Shown in pieces: positions 1-6,026 of a stretch of 18,981 nucleotides of DNA. Location: positions 1 to 18,981 of the forward strand of contig JAWLCG010000052.1 of NCBI GenBank assembly GCA_041687295.1. The letters run 5' to 3'. Position 1 is the stretch's first letter; every line of letters begins with the position of its first letter. The notes below the pieces were generated by a model. It ran no database searches. It was given only the letters and a program-made list of their open reading frames with translations, and was not told the DNA's origin. The stretch is from JAWLCG01 sp041687295. Its GTDB lineage: Bacteria > Planctomycetota > Phycisphaerae > SM23-33 > FEN-1343. The position numbers and the translations under genes are program-made.

Positions 1-525
1 ACGCTCCGCTTCCCCGCCAGCATCATGCTGGTGGAGGCGATTAACCCCTGCCCGTGCGGCTACTTCGGCGACCCCAAGCACAGCTGCAAGTGCAACCCGA
101 TCATGATCGACCGCTACATGGGGCGCGTCTCCGGGCCGCTGATCGACCGGATCGACATCCACATCGAGGTGCCGGCCGTCGAGTTCCGCGAGCTGCGCGC
201 CGACCGGGGCGACGGGCTCACCAGCGAGCAGATGCGCAGCCAGGTCCTCTCGGCCCGGCGGATCCAGCGAAGTCGCTTCGGCCCCGGCTCGACGGCCGTC
301 AACGCCACCATGAGCCCCCGCCAGGTCCGCCAGTTCTGCAAGCTCGACGAGGCCGGCGAGACGATCCTCAAGCAGGCGATGACCGAGCTGGGCCTCTCCG
401 CCCGCGCCCACGACAAGGTCCTCCGCGTGGGCCGAACCATCGCCGACCTCGAGGCCAGCGACTCCATCCGCCCCGACCACCTCGCCGAAGCCATCCAGTA
501 CCGCCGCCTCGACCGCAAGTATTAG
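1..525 (+). CDS. comM: YifB/ComM-type Mg-chelatase-like AAA+ ATPase, C-terminal part
   Basis: This is the 3' end of a gene that starts before the window; frame 1 is open from base 1 and stops with TAG at 523-525, leaving about 174 residues. The motif NPCPCGYFGDPKHSCKC (window residues 15-31) is the Cys-rich signature of ComM/YifB proteins. It is followed by SGPLIDRIDIHIEVP, the typical segment before the C-terminal Mg_chelatase_C domain. The remainder (LSARAHDKVLRVGRTIADLE, then an AIQYR end) is the usual helical C-terminal lid. Known family members are hexameric ring helicases; ComM promotes branch migration when transformed DNA is integrated. The N-terminal Lon-like domain and Walker A and B motifs lie outside the window, so activity cannot be judged. 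Family assignment is very secure; the symbol comM rests on family resemblance only. Confidence 0.95.
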   Translation, partial: TLRFPASIMLVEAINPCPCGYFGDPKHSCKCNPIMIDRYMGRVSGPLIDRIDIHIEVPAVEFRELRADRGDGLTSEQMRSQVLSARRIQRSRFGPGSTAVNATMSPRQVRQFCKLDEAGETILKQAMTELGLSARAHDKVLRVGRTIADLEASDSIRPDHLAEAIQYRRLDRKY

Positions 526-528
526 TCC

Positions 529-589
529 TGCACACGCAACCGGAACGTCGCCCCCTGACCGGTCCCGATCCGACCACGTTGCGTGTGCA
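529..589. repeat. 12-bp perfect inverted repeat
   Basis: TGCACACGCAAC at 529-540 is exactly matched in reverse complement by GTTGCGTGTGCA at 578-589, with a 37-bp loop. The right arm overlaps the start of the family-A palindrome at 583, so the two may be parts of one REPIN-like element. It begins 4 bp after the comM stop. Confidence 0.75.
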
Positions 590-628
590 GAACCGCTCCG
601 CTACGCTCCGCGAACCTGCACACCCTAC
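583..628 (-). repeat. Family A palindromic element (REP-like)
   Basis: Read on the minus strand it starts GTAGGGTGTGCAGGTTC and ends GGTTCTGCACAC, with a GC-rich core between. The same ends recur in the composite element at 14441-14954. The GTAG foot next to an imperfect hairpin is the hallmark of REP elements that are substrates of RAYT (REP-associated tyrosine transposase) proteins; that link is inference here. Confidence 0.7.
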
Positions 629-650
629 CGGCTGGGACGCGCCGGTCCCT

Positions 651-705
651 TCTCCAAGCCCACGGATGGAGCGACGAGCATCGCGAGTCGCGCAATCCGT
701 GGGGG
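651..705. repeat. Family B1 palindrome, copy 1
   Basis: Arms CCCACGGAT (659-667) and ATCCGTGGG (695-703) flank a 27-bp core. The 55-bp unit recurs at 3382-3436 with three mismatches by eye. Function is unknown; it can form a stem-loop and lies between convergent genes. Confidence 0.75.
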
Positions 706-754
706 TCTCGTGCGAGGCGTGAGTTGGATGAACCCACGCCCGCCCGCCTCCCCC

Positions 755-785
755 GAAGACCCCGGGCAAGCCCGGGGCTATATAG
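755..785. repeat. Family C hairpin, copy 1
   Basis: GAAGA is followed by CCCCGGGC-AA-GCCCGGGG (760-777) and then CTATATAG. The 8-bp arms are perfect. Near-identical copies are at 15070-15098 and, decayed, at 15184-15206. Confidence 0.75.
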
Positions 786-840
786 AGGGACGCGCGTACC
801 GGGCGCCGCGAGCGGGGGTCCGCAGCGCGGCAGCGCCTTT

Positions 841-888
841 ACCCATTAACCCATTAACCCATTAACCCATTAACCCATTAACGAATTA
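841..888. repeat. 8-bp tandem array, ACCCATTA x5 plus one variant
   Basis: Five perfect ACCCATTA units (841-880) are followed by ACGAATTA (881-888). The TAA stop of the minus-strand PfpI-family gene (complement of 886-888) is inside the last unit. Related degenerate arrays occur at 4302-4349 and 4502-4533. The AT-rich octamer stands out sharply against the GC-rich surroundings. Confidence 0.9.
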
Positions 889-1413
889 ACCCCGGCCCGC
901 CAGGGCCGCAATGATGGCCCCGCAGAAGGCGGGCAGGTCGTCGGGTTTGCGGCTGGTGATGACGTTGCCGTCGACGACGACCTCCTCGTCGACCCATTCG
1001 GCGCCGGCGTTGCGGACGTCCCACTCGATGGCCATGAAGCTTGTCGCCCGCCGGCCGCGCAGGGCGTCGGTGCAGCAGAGCATCCACACGCCGTGGCAGA
1101 TGGCCGCCAGCGTGATGCCGTCGGCGGCGCACTTCTGGGTGAACTCGACCATCGAGGCGTGGCGGCGCATGAAGTCGGCGCACCAGCCGCCCGGGGCGAT
1201 CAGGGCGTCCCACGTCTGCCCCATCGCCTCGCGGGCCGAGAGGGTCGACTCGAAGGGGTAGCCCAGCTTGGAGGGGTAGCTCTTACCGGCCTCGGCGGCG
1301 ACGACCTCGACGGTGGCGCCCTCCTCCTTCAGGCGGTAGTAGGGGTACCAGCCCTCGAGCTCCTGGTAGCCCTCGTCCATCAGCAGGGCGATCCGCTTGC
1401 CTTGCAGCCTCAT
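886..1413 (-). CDS. DJ-1/PfpI family protein (glutamine amidotransferase-like fold)
   Basis: A 175-residue single-domain protein of the DJ-1/PfpI superfamily. Residues 1-40 form the first beta-alpha-beta unit, with LMDEGYQELEGWYPYYRLKEEG closely resembling the PfpI N-terminus. LAAICHGVWML places the nucleophile-elbow Cys at 106 with His107 after it, as in PfpI-type proteins. An acidic residue at position 18 or 20 could be the conserved Glu that contacts the cysteine. Family members include intracellular peptidase-like, chaperone and glyoxalase/deglycase-type proteins; the sequence does not say which applies. The ATG at 1411-1413 has an AGGAG ribosome site (complement of 1420-1424) six bases upstream. 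The TAA stop is supplied by an octamer repeat. It appears monocistronic, with the WYL regulator divergent from it. Confidence 0.9.
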   Translation of the reverse strand: MRLQGKRIALLMDEGYQELEGWYPYYRLKEEGATVEVVAAEAGKSYPSKLGYPFESTLSAREAMGQTWDALIAPGGWCADFMRRHASMVEFTQKCAADGITLAAICHGVWMLCCTDALRGRRATSFMAIEWDVRNAGAEWVDEEVVVDGNVITSRKPDDLPAFCGAIIAALAGRG

Positions 1414-1450
1414 GCGCGGCTCCTATGCGAAAGGGATTGGTTCTGGATGG

Positions 1451-1471
1451 AAAAACCGGCCCCGCGCCGGT
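1451..1471 (-). terminator. Hairpin plus T-run in the PfpI leader (possible attenuator)
   Basis: Read on the minus strand, ACCGGC (complement of 1466-1471), a 5-nt loop and GCCGGT run directly into a total of five T residues (complement of 1451-1455). This resembles a small intrinsic terminator. It sits between the candidate -10 (1480-1485) and the ribosome site (1420-1424) of the PfpI-family gene, so it would act as a leader attenuator if real. The stem is only 6 bp. Confidence 0.4.
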
Positions 1472-1637
1472 GACGCCGGATTCTACTATGCATCGCCCGG
1501 CCTGGCCAGGCGTCGGCCCTCAAAGCCCTGGCCATTGGCACTTTCGAGCGCCTCGCCCCCCGTCCCCGCCAGTGCCATCGGCGCTGGGGGAGGCGGCCGG
1601 GTGGGGCCCATTCAACAAGGCCAGTCTGCATAAGCAC

Positions 1638-1666
1638 TTGCGATAACAGCAACCGGCCGCTATCCT
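1638..1666 (+). promoter_or_regulatory. Candidate sigma-70 promoter for the WYL regulator and dtd
   Basis: TTGCGA (1638-1643) and TATCCT (1661-1666) are separated by exactly 17 bp, each matching the consensus at four of six positions. Transcription would start near 1673, giving a leader of about 100 bases. This rests on motif spacing only. Confidence 0.4.
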
Positions 1667-1773
1667 GAGCCCGCGGTTCGCAGATCACCCCCCTGCCGGT
1701 GGGGTAGCTGAGATTTCCCGGGTTTTGCCCGCCCGCGGTGACAGACTGTTGGCACCTCCGGGCGGGATAAGGG

Positions 1774-2766
1774 ATGACGCCGATGAGTATCAGCAGAATC
1801 CATCGCTTGTTACGGCTGATCACGCTGCTCCAGGCGGGTCGGAGCCTGAACGTCGAAGAGCTCTCCCAGGAGCTCGAGGTGAGTCGGCGCACGGTCTTCC
1901 GCGACCTGAACATGCTGGAGCTGGCGCACATCCCCTACTACTTCGACCGCGACCGCGGCGGCTACCGCATCAACAACCACTACTTCCTGCCGCCGGTGAA
2001 CCTCACCCTCGGCGAGGCCCTGGCGGTGATGCTCCAGACCGGCACCACGCGGCAAGGCCCGCGCCTGCCGTGGGCGGGCGAGTCGGCGCGGGCGGCGCTG
2101 AAGATCCAGTCCGCCCTGCCCCAGGCCGTGCGGGAATACCTCGGCACGGTGCTGCCGACCGTGCAGGTCCGCCCGGCCCCGATGGCGCGGCACGACGGGC
2201 TCGAGCCGATCCTCGACGAGCTGATGGCCGCCATCGCCCGCCGGCGCGTCTGCCGCATCGAGTACGAGAGCTTCCACGAGCAGCAGCGCCTCACGCTGAG
2301 GGTGCACCCGCTTCGGCTGGTGTTCGTGCACCGGGCGTGGTACCTGCTGGCCTGGAGCGTCGAGCACGCCGACCGCCGGACGCTCAAGACCGGGCGGATC
2401 GGGAGGCTGGAGATGCTCGCCGACACCTTCGAGCCACCCGAACCGACCGATGTGGAGAACCCCTTCGGCCTGGCGTGGTGTATGATTCCCGAGGGCCAGG
2501 TGCATGAGGTCCACCTGCACTTCGATGCGATGGTCGCCCGTAACGTGGCCGAGGTGCAGTGGCACCCGACCCAGCGGGTGAGCTTCCGCGAGGACGGCTC
2601 GGCCGACTTCCGCGCCCAGGTGGACGGCCTGGGCGAGATCGGCTGGTGGGTGCTGGGCTACGGCGACCGCGTGAAGGTGCTGGCCCCGGATGCCCTGGCC
2701 GAGCGGATCGCGGAGGTGGCCCGGCGGATGGTGGAGCAGTACGACGGCCAATGCGAGGAGGCCTGA
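1774..2766 (+). CDS. WYL-domain transcriptional regulator (YafY-like, DeoR-type wHTH)
   Basis: A 330-residue regulator. Residues 8-66 form a winged helix-turn-helix (RIHRLLRLITLLQAG...LEVSRRTVFRDLNML...). A linker follows, then a WYL domain at about 145-220 in which the name-giving W189-Y190-L191 is visible within HRAWYLLAWS. Residues 235-330 match the C-terminal WCX extension. WYL domains bind ligands, in some cases nucleic acid, and family members range from DNA-damage regulators to controllers of phage defence. Nothing in this window suggests a defence role. Start: ATG at 1774 is the longest, but AAGGG (1769-1773) abuts it; the in-frame ATG at 1786 (MSISRIH) has better spacing and may be the true start. 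The TGA stop is one base from the dtd start, so the two are co-transcribed. Confidence 0.9.
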   Translation: MTPMSISRIHRLLRLITLLQAGRSLNVEELSQELEVSRRTVFRDLNMLELAHIPYYFDRDRGGYRINNHYFLPPVNLTLGEALAVMLQTGTTRQGPRLPWAGESARAALKIQSALPQAVREYLGTVLPTVQVRPAPMARHDGLEPILDELMAAIARRRVCRIEYESFHEQQRLTLRVHPLRLVFVHRAWYLLAWSVEHADRRTLKTGRIGRLEMLADTFEPPEPTDVENPFGLAWCMIPEGQVHEVHLHFDAMVARNVAEVQWHPTQRVSFREDGSADFRAQVDGLGEIGWWVLGYGDRVKVLAPDALAERIAEVARRMVEQYDGQCEEA

Positions 2767-2767
2767 G

Positions 2768-3208
2768 ATGCGGGCCCTGGTGCAGCGGGTGGCGTGGGCG
2801 GAGGTGGAGGTCGACGGCGCGGTCCTGGGCCGGGTCGGGCAGGGCCTGCTGGTCTACGTGGGGGCCGCCCCGGACGACACGCCCGCCGACGCCGACTGGC
2901 TGGCCGAGAAGGTCGCGGGCCTGCGGATCTTCGTCGACGCCGAGGACCGGCTCAACCTGGCCCTGGCCGACGTGGGCGGCGGGGTGCTGGTGGTGAGCAA
3001 CTTCACGCTGCTGGCCGACGCCCGCAAGGGCCGGCGCCCCAGTTTCGTGGCCGCCGCCCCGGGCCCGGTGGCCGAGCCGCTCACCGAACGGTTCGCCGCC
3101 ACGCTCCGCGGCCTGGGCCTGCCGGTCGCCACAGGCCGATTCGGCGCCCACATGCACGTCCGCAGCCAGGCCGACGGCCCCGTCAACGTCATCATCGACA
3201 CCCCGTAG
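2768..3208 (+). CDS. dtd: D-aminoacyl-tRNA deacylase
   Basis: A 146-residue protein, the normal length for DTD, which hydrolyses D-aminoacyl-tRNAs (and glycyl-tRNA(Ala)) to keep D-amino acids out of translation. It begins MRALVQRVAWAEVEVDG as expected. The first active-site motif reads SNFT at 77-80, where most DTDs have SQFT; Thr80 is kept but Gln78 is replaced by Asn. The second motif reads DGPVN at 136-140; the Gly137-Pro138 pair that carries chiral selectivity is kept, but the usual final Thr is Asn. RKGRRPSF (86-93) is typical. GAGGAGG (2755-2761), inside the end of the WYL gene, is a strong ribosome site six bases from the ATG. The TAG stop is embedded in the GTAG foot of a family-E-like repeat. 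Confidence 0.93.
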   Translation: MRALVQRVAWAEVEVDGAVLGRVGQGLLVYVGAAPDDTPADADWLAEKVAGLRIFVDAEDRLNLALADVGGGVLVVSNFTLLADARKGRRPSFVAAAPGPVAEPLTERFAATLRGLGLPVATGRFGAHMHVRSQADGPVNVIIDTP

Positions 3209-3236
3209 GCCCGGTCGAGCCGCGCCAGGCCCGGCA
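3205..3236 (+). repeat. Degenerate family E element over the dtd stop codon
   Basis: GTAGGCCCGGTCGAGC followed by AGGCCCGGCAA resembles the family E copies at 4460, 5975, 12316 and 12531 but has mutations in the core. Its TAG (3206-3208) is the dtd stop codon. Confidence 0.6.
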
Positions 3237-3261
3237 ACGTCGTAGCCGCGCGGACCCGGTG

Positions 3262-3343
3262 CGTAGGGCGAGCAACTCGCTTGCTCGCGCAACGGACCCA
3301 CACCCCGTCGCGTTGCGCGAGCAACACAGTTGCTCGCCCTACG
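3262..3343. repeat. Family D inverted pair (REPIN-like)
   Basis: Left arm 3262-3294 starts CGTAGGGCGAGCAACTCGC; right arm 3311-3343 is its inverted copy ending TTGCTCGCCCTACG. The 33-bp arms agree at about 29 positions around a 16-bp loop. Single family D units occur at 17471 and 18653. Two GTAG-footed REPs facing each other is the definition of a REPIN. Confidence 0.8.
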
Positions 3344-3381
3344 GGGTCTTGGGGTCGCGTCATCATGCGGTGGCGGCCCTT

Positions 3382-3436
3382 TCTCCAAGCCCACGGATGG
3401 AGCGGCGAGCCCCGCGAGTCGCGCAATCCGTGGGGG
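3382..3436. repeat. Family B1 palindrome, copy 2
   Basis: Arms CCCACGGAT (3390-3398) and ATCCGTGGG (3426-3434). It matches 651-705 at 52 of 55 positions by eye and is in the same orientation. Confidence 0.75.
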
Positions 3437-3529
3437 GGGCGGCTGAGCGCCCCTCGGAGGCCCCCTTCCCCCCGCCCCTCCCTGCAAGCCTCCAAGTCTC
3501 CAAGCCTCCAGCCCTCCCGCCCTCTGCCC

Positions 3530-3558
3530 TTGCCGCCGGGGCCGGCTTGTGCTAGATT
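3530..3558 (+). promoter_or_regulatory. Candidate promoter for a leaderless YggS mRNA
   Basis: TTGCCG (3530-3535) and TAGATT (3553-3558) are separated by 17 bp. A start site 7-8 bases after the -10 box falls at about 3565-3567, essentially on the ATG at 3567. No Shine-Dalgarno sequence precedes that ATG, which agrees with a leaderless transcript. Confidence 0.5.
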
Positions 3559-3566
3559 GCCGTTCC

Positions 3567-4289
3567 ATGGGCCAGGACCTCGACAGAATCGGCGACAACT
3601 TCCAGCGCGTCCGCGAGACGATGGCGGCCGCCTGCGCCCGCGCGCGGCGGGACGCACGGGAGGTCGCCCTGCTGGCGGTCACCAAGAGCGCCGAACTGGA
3701 CGCCATCCAGCGGCTGGTCGAGCTGGGCCAGACCGACCTGGCCGAGAGCCGCGTCCAGCAGCTAACCAAGCGCGTGGCCGAGCTGCAGGCCTGGCTGGCC
3801 GATCGGCCCGACCTGGCCGAGCGGACCGTCCACTGGCACATGGTGGGCCACCTGCAGCGCAACAAGGTCAAGCCCTGCCTGGAGGCCGCCGACTTCCTGC
3901 ACAGCCTGGACTCGCTTCGGCTGGCCGAGGAGCTCAGCGCCCGGGCCGTCCGCGACGGCAAGGTGCTGTCGTGCCTGATGGAGGTCAACTGCTCGTTCGA
4001 GGCCCAGAAGGAGGGCGTCGCCATCGGGGCGGCCCTGCACCTGGGCGAGCAGGTCACCACGCTGCCGGGCCTCCGCCTGGTGGGCCTGATGACGATGGCC
4101 CCGCTGGGCGAGCCCGACCGGGCCCGGGCTACCTTCGTCCGCCTCCGCGAGCTCTTCGAGGAGATGCGCCACGACAAGATCGGCGGGCGCGACTTCCGCC
4201 ACCTCTCGATGGGCATGAGCGACGACTACGCCATCGCCATCGAGGAGGGCGCGACGATCGTCCGCGTGGGCCGGGCGCTGTTCGAGTAG
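3567..4289 (+). CDS. YggS/PLPBP family pyridoxal-phosphate homeostasis protein
   Basis: A 240-residue PLP-binding protein with the alanine-racemase-like TIM-barrel fold. Family members bind PLP without known catalysis and keep free B6 vitamers and some amino-acid pools balanced in the cytoplasm. Lys40 in LLAVTKSA is the expected Schiff-base lysine. HMVGHLQRNK (about 91-100) matches the family motif HxxGxLQxNK, and SMGMSDDYAIAIEEGATIVRVGRALF near the C-terminus is the phosphate-binding signature. The ATG at 3567 is preferred over an in-frame GTG at 3549, because the GTG lies in the putative promoter and adds MLDCRS, which is not family-like. The catalogue role is related to pdxA 4.5 kb away, but the two are not linked in an operon. 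Confidence 0.95.
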   Translation: MGQDLDRIGDNFQRVRETMAAACARARRDAREVALLAVTKSAELDAIQRLVELGQTDLAESRVQQLTKRVAELQAWLADRPDLAERTVHWHMVGHLQRNKVKPCLEAADFLHSLDSLRLAEELSARAVRDGKVLSCLMEVNCSFEAQKEGVAIGAALHLGEQVTTLPGLRLVGLMTMAPLGEPDRARATFVRLRELFEEMRHDKIGGRDFRHLSMGMSDDYAIAIEEGATIVRVGRALFE

Positions 4290-4301
4290 CGAGGGAAGGG
4301 C

Positions 4302-4349
4302 TAATCGGTTAATTGGTTAATCGGTCAACTGGTTGATTGGTTAACCGGC
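4302..4349. repeat. Degenerate 8-bp tandem array, six units
   Basis: The units are TAATCGGT, TAATTGGT, TAATCGGT, CAACTGGT, TGATTGGT and TAACCGGC. They lie 12 bp after the YggS stop. The consensus, read on the minus strand, is the same ATTAACC-type octamer as at 841-888 and 4502-4533. Confidence 0.85.
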
Positions 4350-4398
4350 AGGCCCCTCGCGCCCACCCGGCCGCCTGGGCGCGCTGTGAGAGTAGACC

Positions 4399-4506
4399 AT
4401 GAGCGAGCAGGATCAGGAGAGGCAGTCCGTGGATTCGCCGCCCCCGCCGCCCCGCCCGCTGCCGGGCCTCGCTCCGCTCGACCCGGCCTACGTGCTTACG
4501 CATTAA
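4399..4506 (+). other. Possible small ORF or truncated gene start ended by a repeat
   Basis: ATG at 4399 opens a 35-codon frame, MSEQDQERQSVDSPPPPPRP followed by LPGLAPLDPAYVLTH. The second half is simply the translation of the family E repeat (4460-4491) and the octamer array, whose TAA (4504-4506) supplies the stop. The polar, proline-rich first 20 residues look like a normal N-terminal tail and may be the remnant of a gene cut off by repeats. There is only a weak GAGAG upstream. Expression is unproven and coding status is doubtful. Confidence 0.2.
4460..4491 (-). repeat. Family E REP-like element
   Basis: Starts TGCCGGGCCTCGCTCCGCTC and ends CGACCCGGCCTAC, so on the minus strand it begins GTAGGCCGGGTCGAGCG. 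It is identical over 32 bp to 5975-6006 and is the inverse of 12531-12563. Confidence 0.85.
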
Positions 4507-4533
4507 CCGATTAACGAATTAACCCATTAACGA
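4502..4533. repeat. 8-bp tandem array just before the DUF401 start
   Basis: The four units are ATTAACCG, ATTAACGA, ATTAACCC and ATTAACGA. The array ends eight bases before the GTG start at 4542. Relative to the array at 4302-4349 it is inverted, so the two bracket a 152-bp segment. With no Shine-Dalgarno site in the 8-base gap, the AT-rich array may contribute promoter sequence; this is inference. Confidence 0.85.
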
Positions 4534-4541
4534 GTTCCCCC

Positions 4542-5852
4542 GTGCTGCCCTCCCTCTTCGACGCCCTGACGAGTCCGCTGGCCCTGACGCTGGAAGTCTT
4601 TGCGCTGATCCTGGTGCTGACGCGCCTGCGCGTGCCGCTGGCGGCGGCGATCCTGATCGGCTCGGCGACGGCTGGGCTGGTGTTCCGCGAGGGCGTCGTT
4701 GAGACGGCCCGGGGGCTCGGGCTGGGGCTCGTCTGGACGCGGACGCTGGCGATGATTTTCATCACCAGCATGATCCTGGTGCTGTCGGAGTGCATGCGGC
4801 GCGGGGGGCAGATGGAGCTGATCGTCGGGCTGTTCCGTCGGCTGCTGCGGAGGCCCGCGGTGGCCATGGGCGCCCTGCCCGCACTGATCGGCCTGCTGCC
4901 GATGCCCGGCGGGGCGCTGTTCTCGGCCCCGATGGTCCGCTCGGCGGCCGGCGAGGCCGAGAACGAGGGCGGGCGGCTCTCGGCGATCAACTACTGGTTC
5001 CGCCACATCTGGGAGTTCTGGTGGCCGCTGTACCCCGGCGTGATCCTGGCGACGGACCTGACGGGGGCGGCCCCGGCGGACTTCGCGGCCCTGCAGCTGC
5101 CGCTGACCTTCGCCATGGTGGTGGCGGGCCTGTGGATCTTCCGCGGCACGCATGCCGACCTGCACGTCCGCAGCGAGCGTGCCGGCAGCGGCCTGCGGCG
5201 GCAGCTGGTGTGGGCGACCTCGAGCATCTGGATCACGCTGGGCGTCTGGCTGCTGAGCTCGCTGTCGCTTCGGCTGATGCCCGAGGGCGTGCTGGAGCCG
5301 CAGGTGCAGGCGTCGCTCGCCCAGTACGCGCCGATCGGCCTGGGGCTGCTGGTGGGCCTGCTGTGGACGGTGCGGATGAACCGCGTGGGCCTGGCCGACC
5401 TGGGGCGGATGTTCATCGCCAAGACCATGCTCAAGACCCAGTCGCTGGTGGTGGCGGTGATGCTCTTCCAGTTCATGCTCAAGCGGGTGCAGGCGGCCGA
5501 GCAGATGGGCGCGCAGCTGGACGTGCTGGGCGTGCCGGTTCTGCTGGTGGTGGTGATCCTGCCGTTCATCGCCGGGCTGGTGACGGGCCTGGCAATCGGC
5601 TTCGTCGGCACGAGTTTCCCGCTGGTGCTCAAGGTGCTGCCGGCGTCCGGGCCGATCTGGCCGTTCGTGATGCTGGCCTACCTGGCCGGGCACATGGGCA
5701 TGATGCTCAGCCCGCTGCACCTGTGCCACGTCCTGAGCAACCGCTACTTCGAGACCCCCTTCCCCCCCGTCTACCGCCGGATCGTCCCGCCGTTCCTGAT
5801 GATGGCCGCCTTCGGGGCCCTCTACTTCCTGATCCTCCGCTGGGTGCTGTAG
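4542..5852 (+). CDS. DUF401 family multi-pass membrane protein
   Basis: A 436-residue, strongly hydrophobic protein with many predicted membrane spans (first at about 12-48, last at about 415-436), the usual DUF401 size. Signature segments are LPMPGGALFSAPMV (119-132) and NYWFRHIWEFWWPLYPG (150-166), the latter in or near a membrane re-entrant region. A second repeat-like stretch at about 335-400 contains GLVTGLAIGFVGTSFPL and HMGMMLSPLHLC. The organisation resembles the wider group of anion and dicarboxylate permeases, but no substrate has been established for DUF401 and none is claimed here. The start is a GTG directly behind an octamer array without a ribosome site. It appears monocistronic. 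Confidence 0.85.
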   Translation: MLPSLFDALTSPLALTLEVFALILVLTRLRVPLAAAILIGSATAGLVFREGVVETARGLGLGLVWTRTLAMIFITSMILVLSECMRRGGQMELIVGLFRRLLRRPAVAMGALPALIGLLPMPGGALFSAPMVRSAAGEAENEGGRLSAINYWFRHIWEFWWPLYPGVILATDLTGAAPADFAALQLPLTFAMVVAGLWIFRGTHADLHVRSERAGSGLRRQLVWATSSIWITLGVWLLSSLSLRLMPEGVLEPQVQASLAQYAPIGLGLLVGLLWTVRMNRVGLADLGRMFIAKTMLKTQSLVVAVMLFQFMLKRVQAAEQMGAQLDVLGVPVLLVVVILPFIAGLVTGLAIGFVGTSFPLVLKVLPASGPIWPFVMLAYLAGHMGMMLSPLHLCHVLSNRYFETPFPPVYRRIVPPFLMMAAFGALYFLILRWVL

Positions 5853-5893
5853 AGCGTCTGCGGATCGCGCGGTATCGGCGTCGCCCTGCCCAA

Positions 5894-5917
5894 GCCCACA
5901 GATTGCGATCTGTGGGC
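5894..5917. repeat. Family B2 hairpin, copy 1
   Basis: GCCCACAGAT-TGCG-ATCTGTGGGC is a perfect 10-bp stem with a 4-nt loop, 41 bp after the DUF401 stop. It could double as a bidirectional terminator between this gene and the convergent kinase gene. The inverse copy is at 15008-15031. Confidence 0.75.
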
Positions 5918-5974
5918 ATCTCGGCCGGGCCGACCGTCAGGTAGCGCGACGTTCCCGCGGGGCCGAAGTCCTGC

Positions 5975-6006
5975 TGCCGGGCCTCGCTCCGCTCGACCCG
6001 GCCTAC
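5975..6006 (-). repeat. Family E REP-like element
   Basis: Identical over 32 bp to 4460-4491, with its GTAG foot on the minus strand. It lies 20 bp beyond the kinase stop, between the convergent DUF401 and kinase genes. Confidence 0.85.
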
Positions 6007-6026
6007 GGGGGGAGCCCGGCCGGCGG

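Larger units (their letters stand above)
526..885. other. Repeat-filled intergenic region
   Basis: No credible gene lies here. The stretch holds, in order, a 12-bp inverted repeat pair (529-540 and 578-589), a family-A palindrome with a CCTAC/GTAGG end (583-628), a family-B1 palindrome (651-705), a family-C hairpin (755-785), a GC-rich irregular stretch (788-840) and the octamer array (841-888). The flanking genes converge (comM on +, the PfpI-family gene on -), so this is a place where terminators would be expected, and the hairpins could serve as such. Confidence 0.8.
1414..1773. other. Divergent intergenic region between the PfpI gene and the WYL regulator
   Basis: No gene is supported in these 360 bases. 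On the minus strand there is a -10-like TAGAAT (complement of 1480-1485), then a short hairpin with a T-run (1451-1471), then the ribosome site of the PfpI-family gene. On the plus strand there is a promoter candidate at 1638-1666. None of the GTAG-foot repeats found elsewhere is apparent, making this one of the few repeat-poor gaps in the window. Confidence 0.6.
3209..3566. other. Repeat-filled intergenic region between dtd and the YggS gene
   Basis: Contains the degenerate family E element, the large family D inverted pair (3262-3343), a family B1 palindrome (3382-3436), a pyrimidine-rich low-complexity run (about 3465-3530, CCTCCAAG-like units) and the promoter of the YggS gene. No coding sequence is supported. 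Confidence 0.75.

Noticed and set aside
1774..2766. Defence-island regulator (WYL proteins often control phage defence)
   Set aside because: Neighbours are housekeeping genes; there is no restriction, BREX, CBASS, toxin or similar gene in the window.
2384..4216. A 610-codon minus-strand open frame across dtd and the YggS gene
   Set aside because: It spans two clear genes and an intergenic repeat region on the other strand. Ser/Arg/Pro-rich sequence without a domain.
4527..5729. A 400-codon His/Gln-rich minus-strand frame
   Set aside because: It is antisense to the DUF401 gene; the composition reflects the complement of hydrophobic codons.
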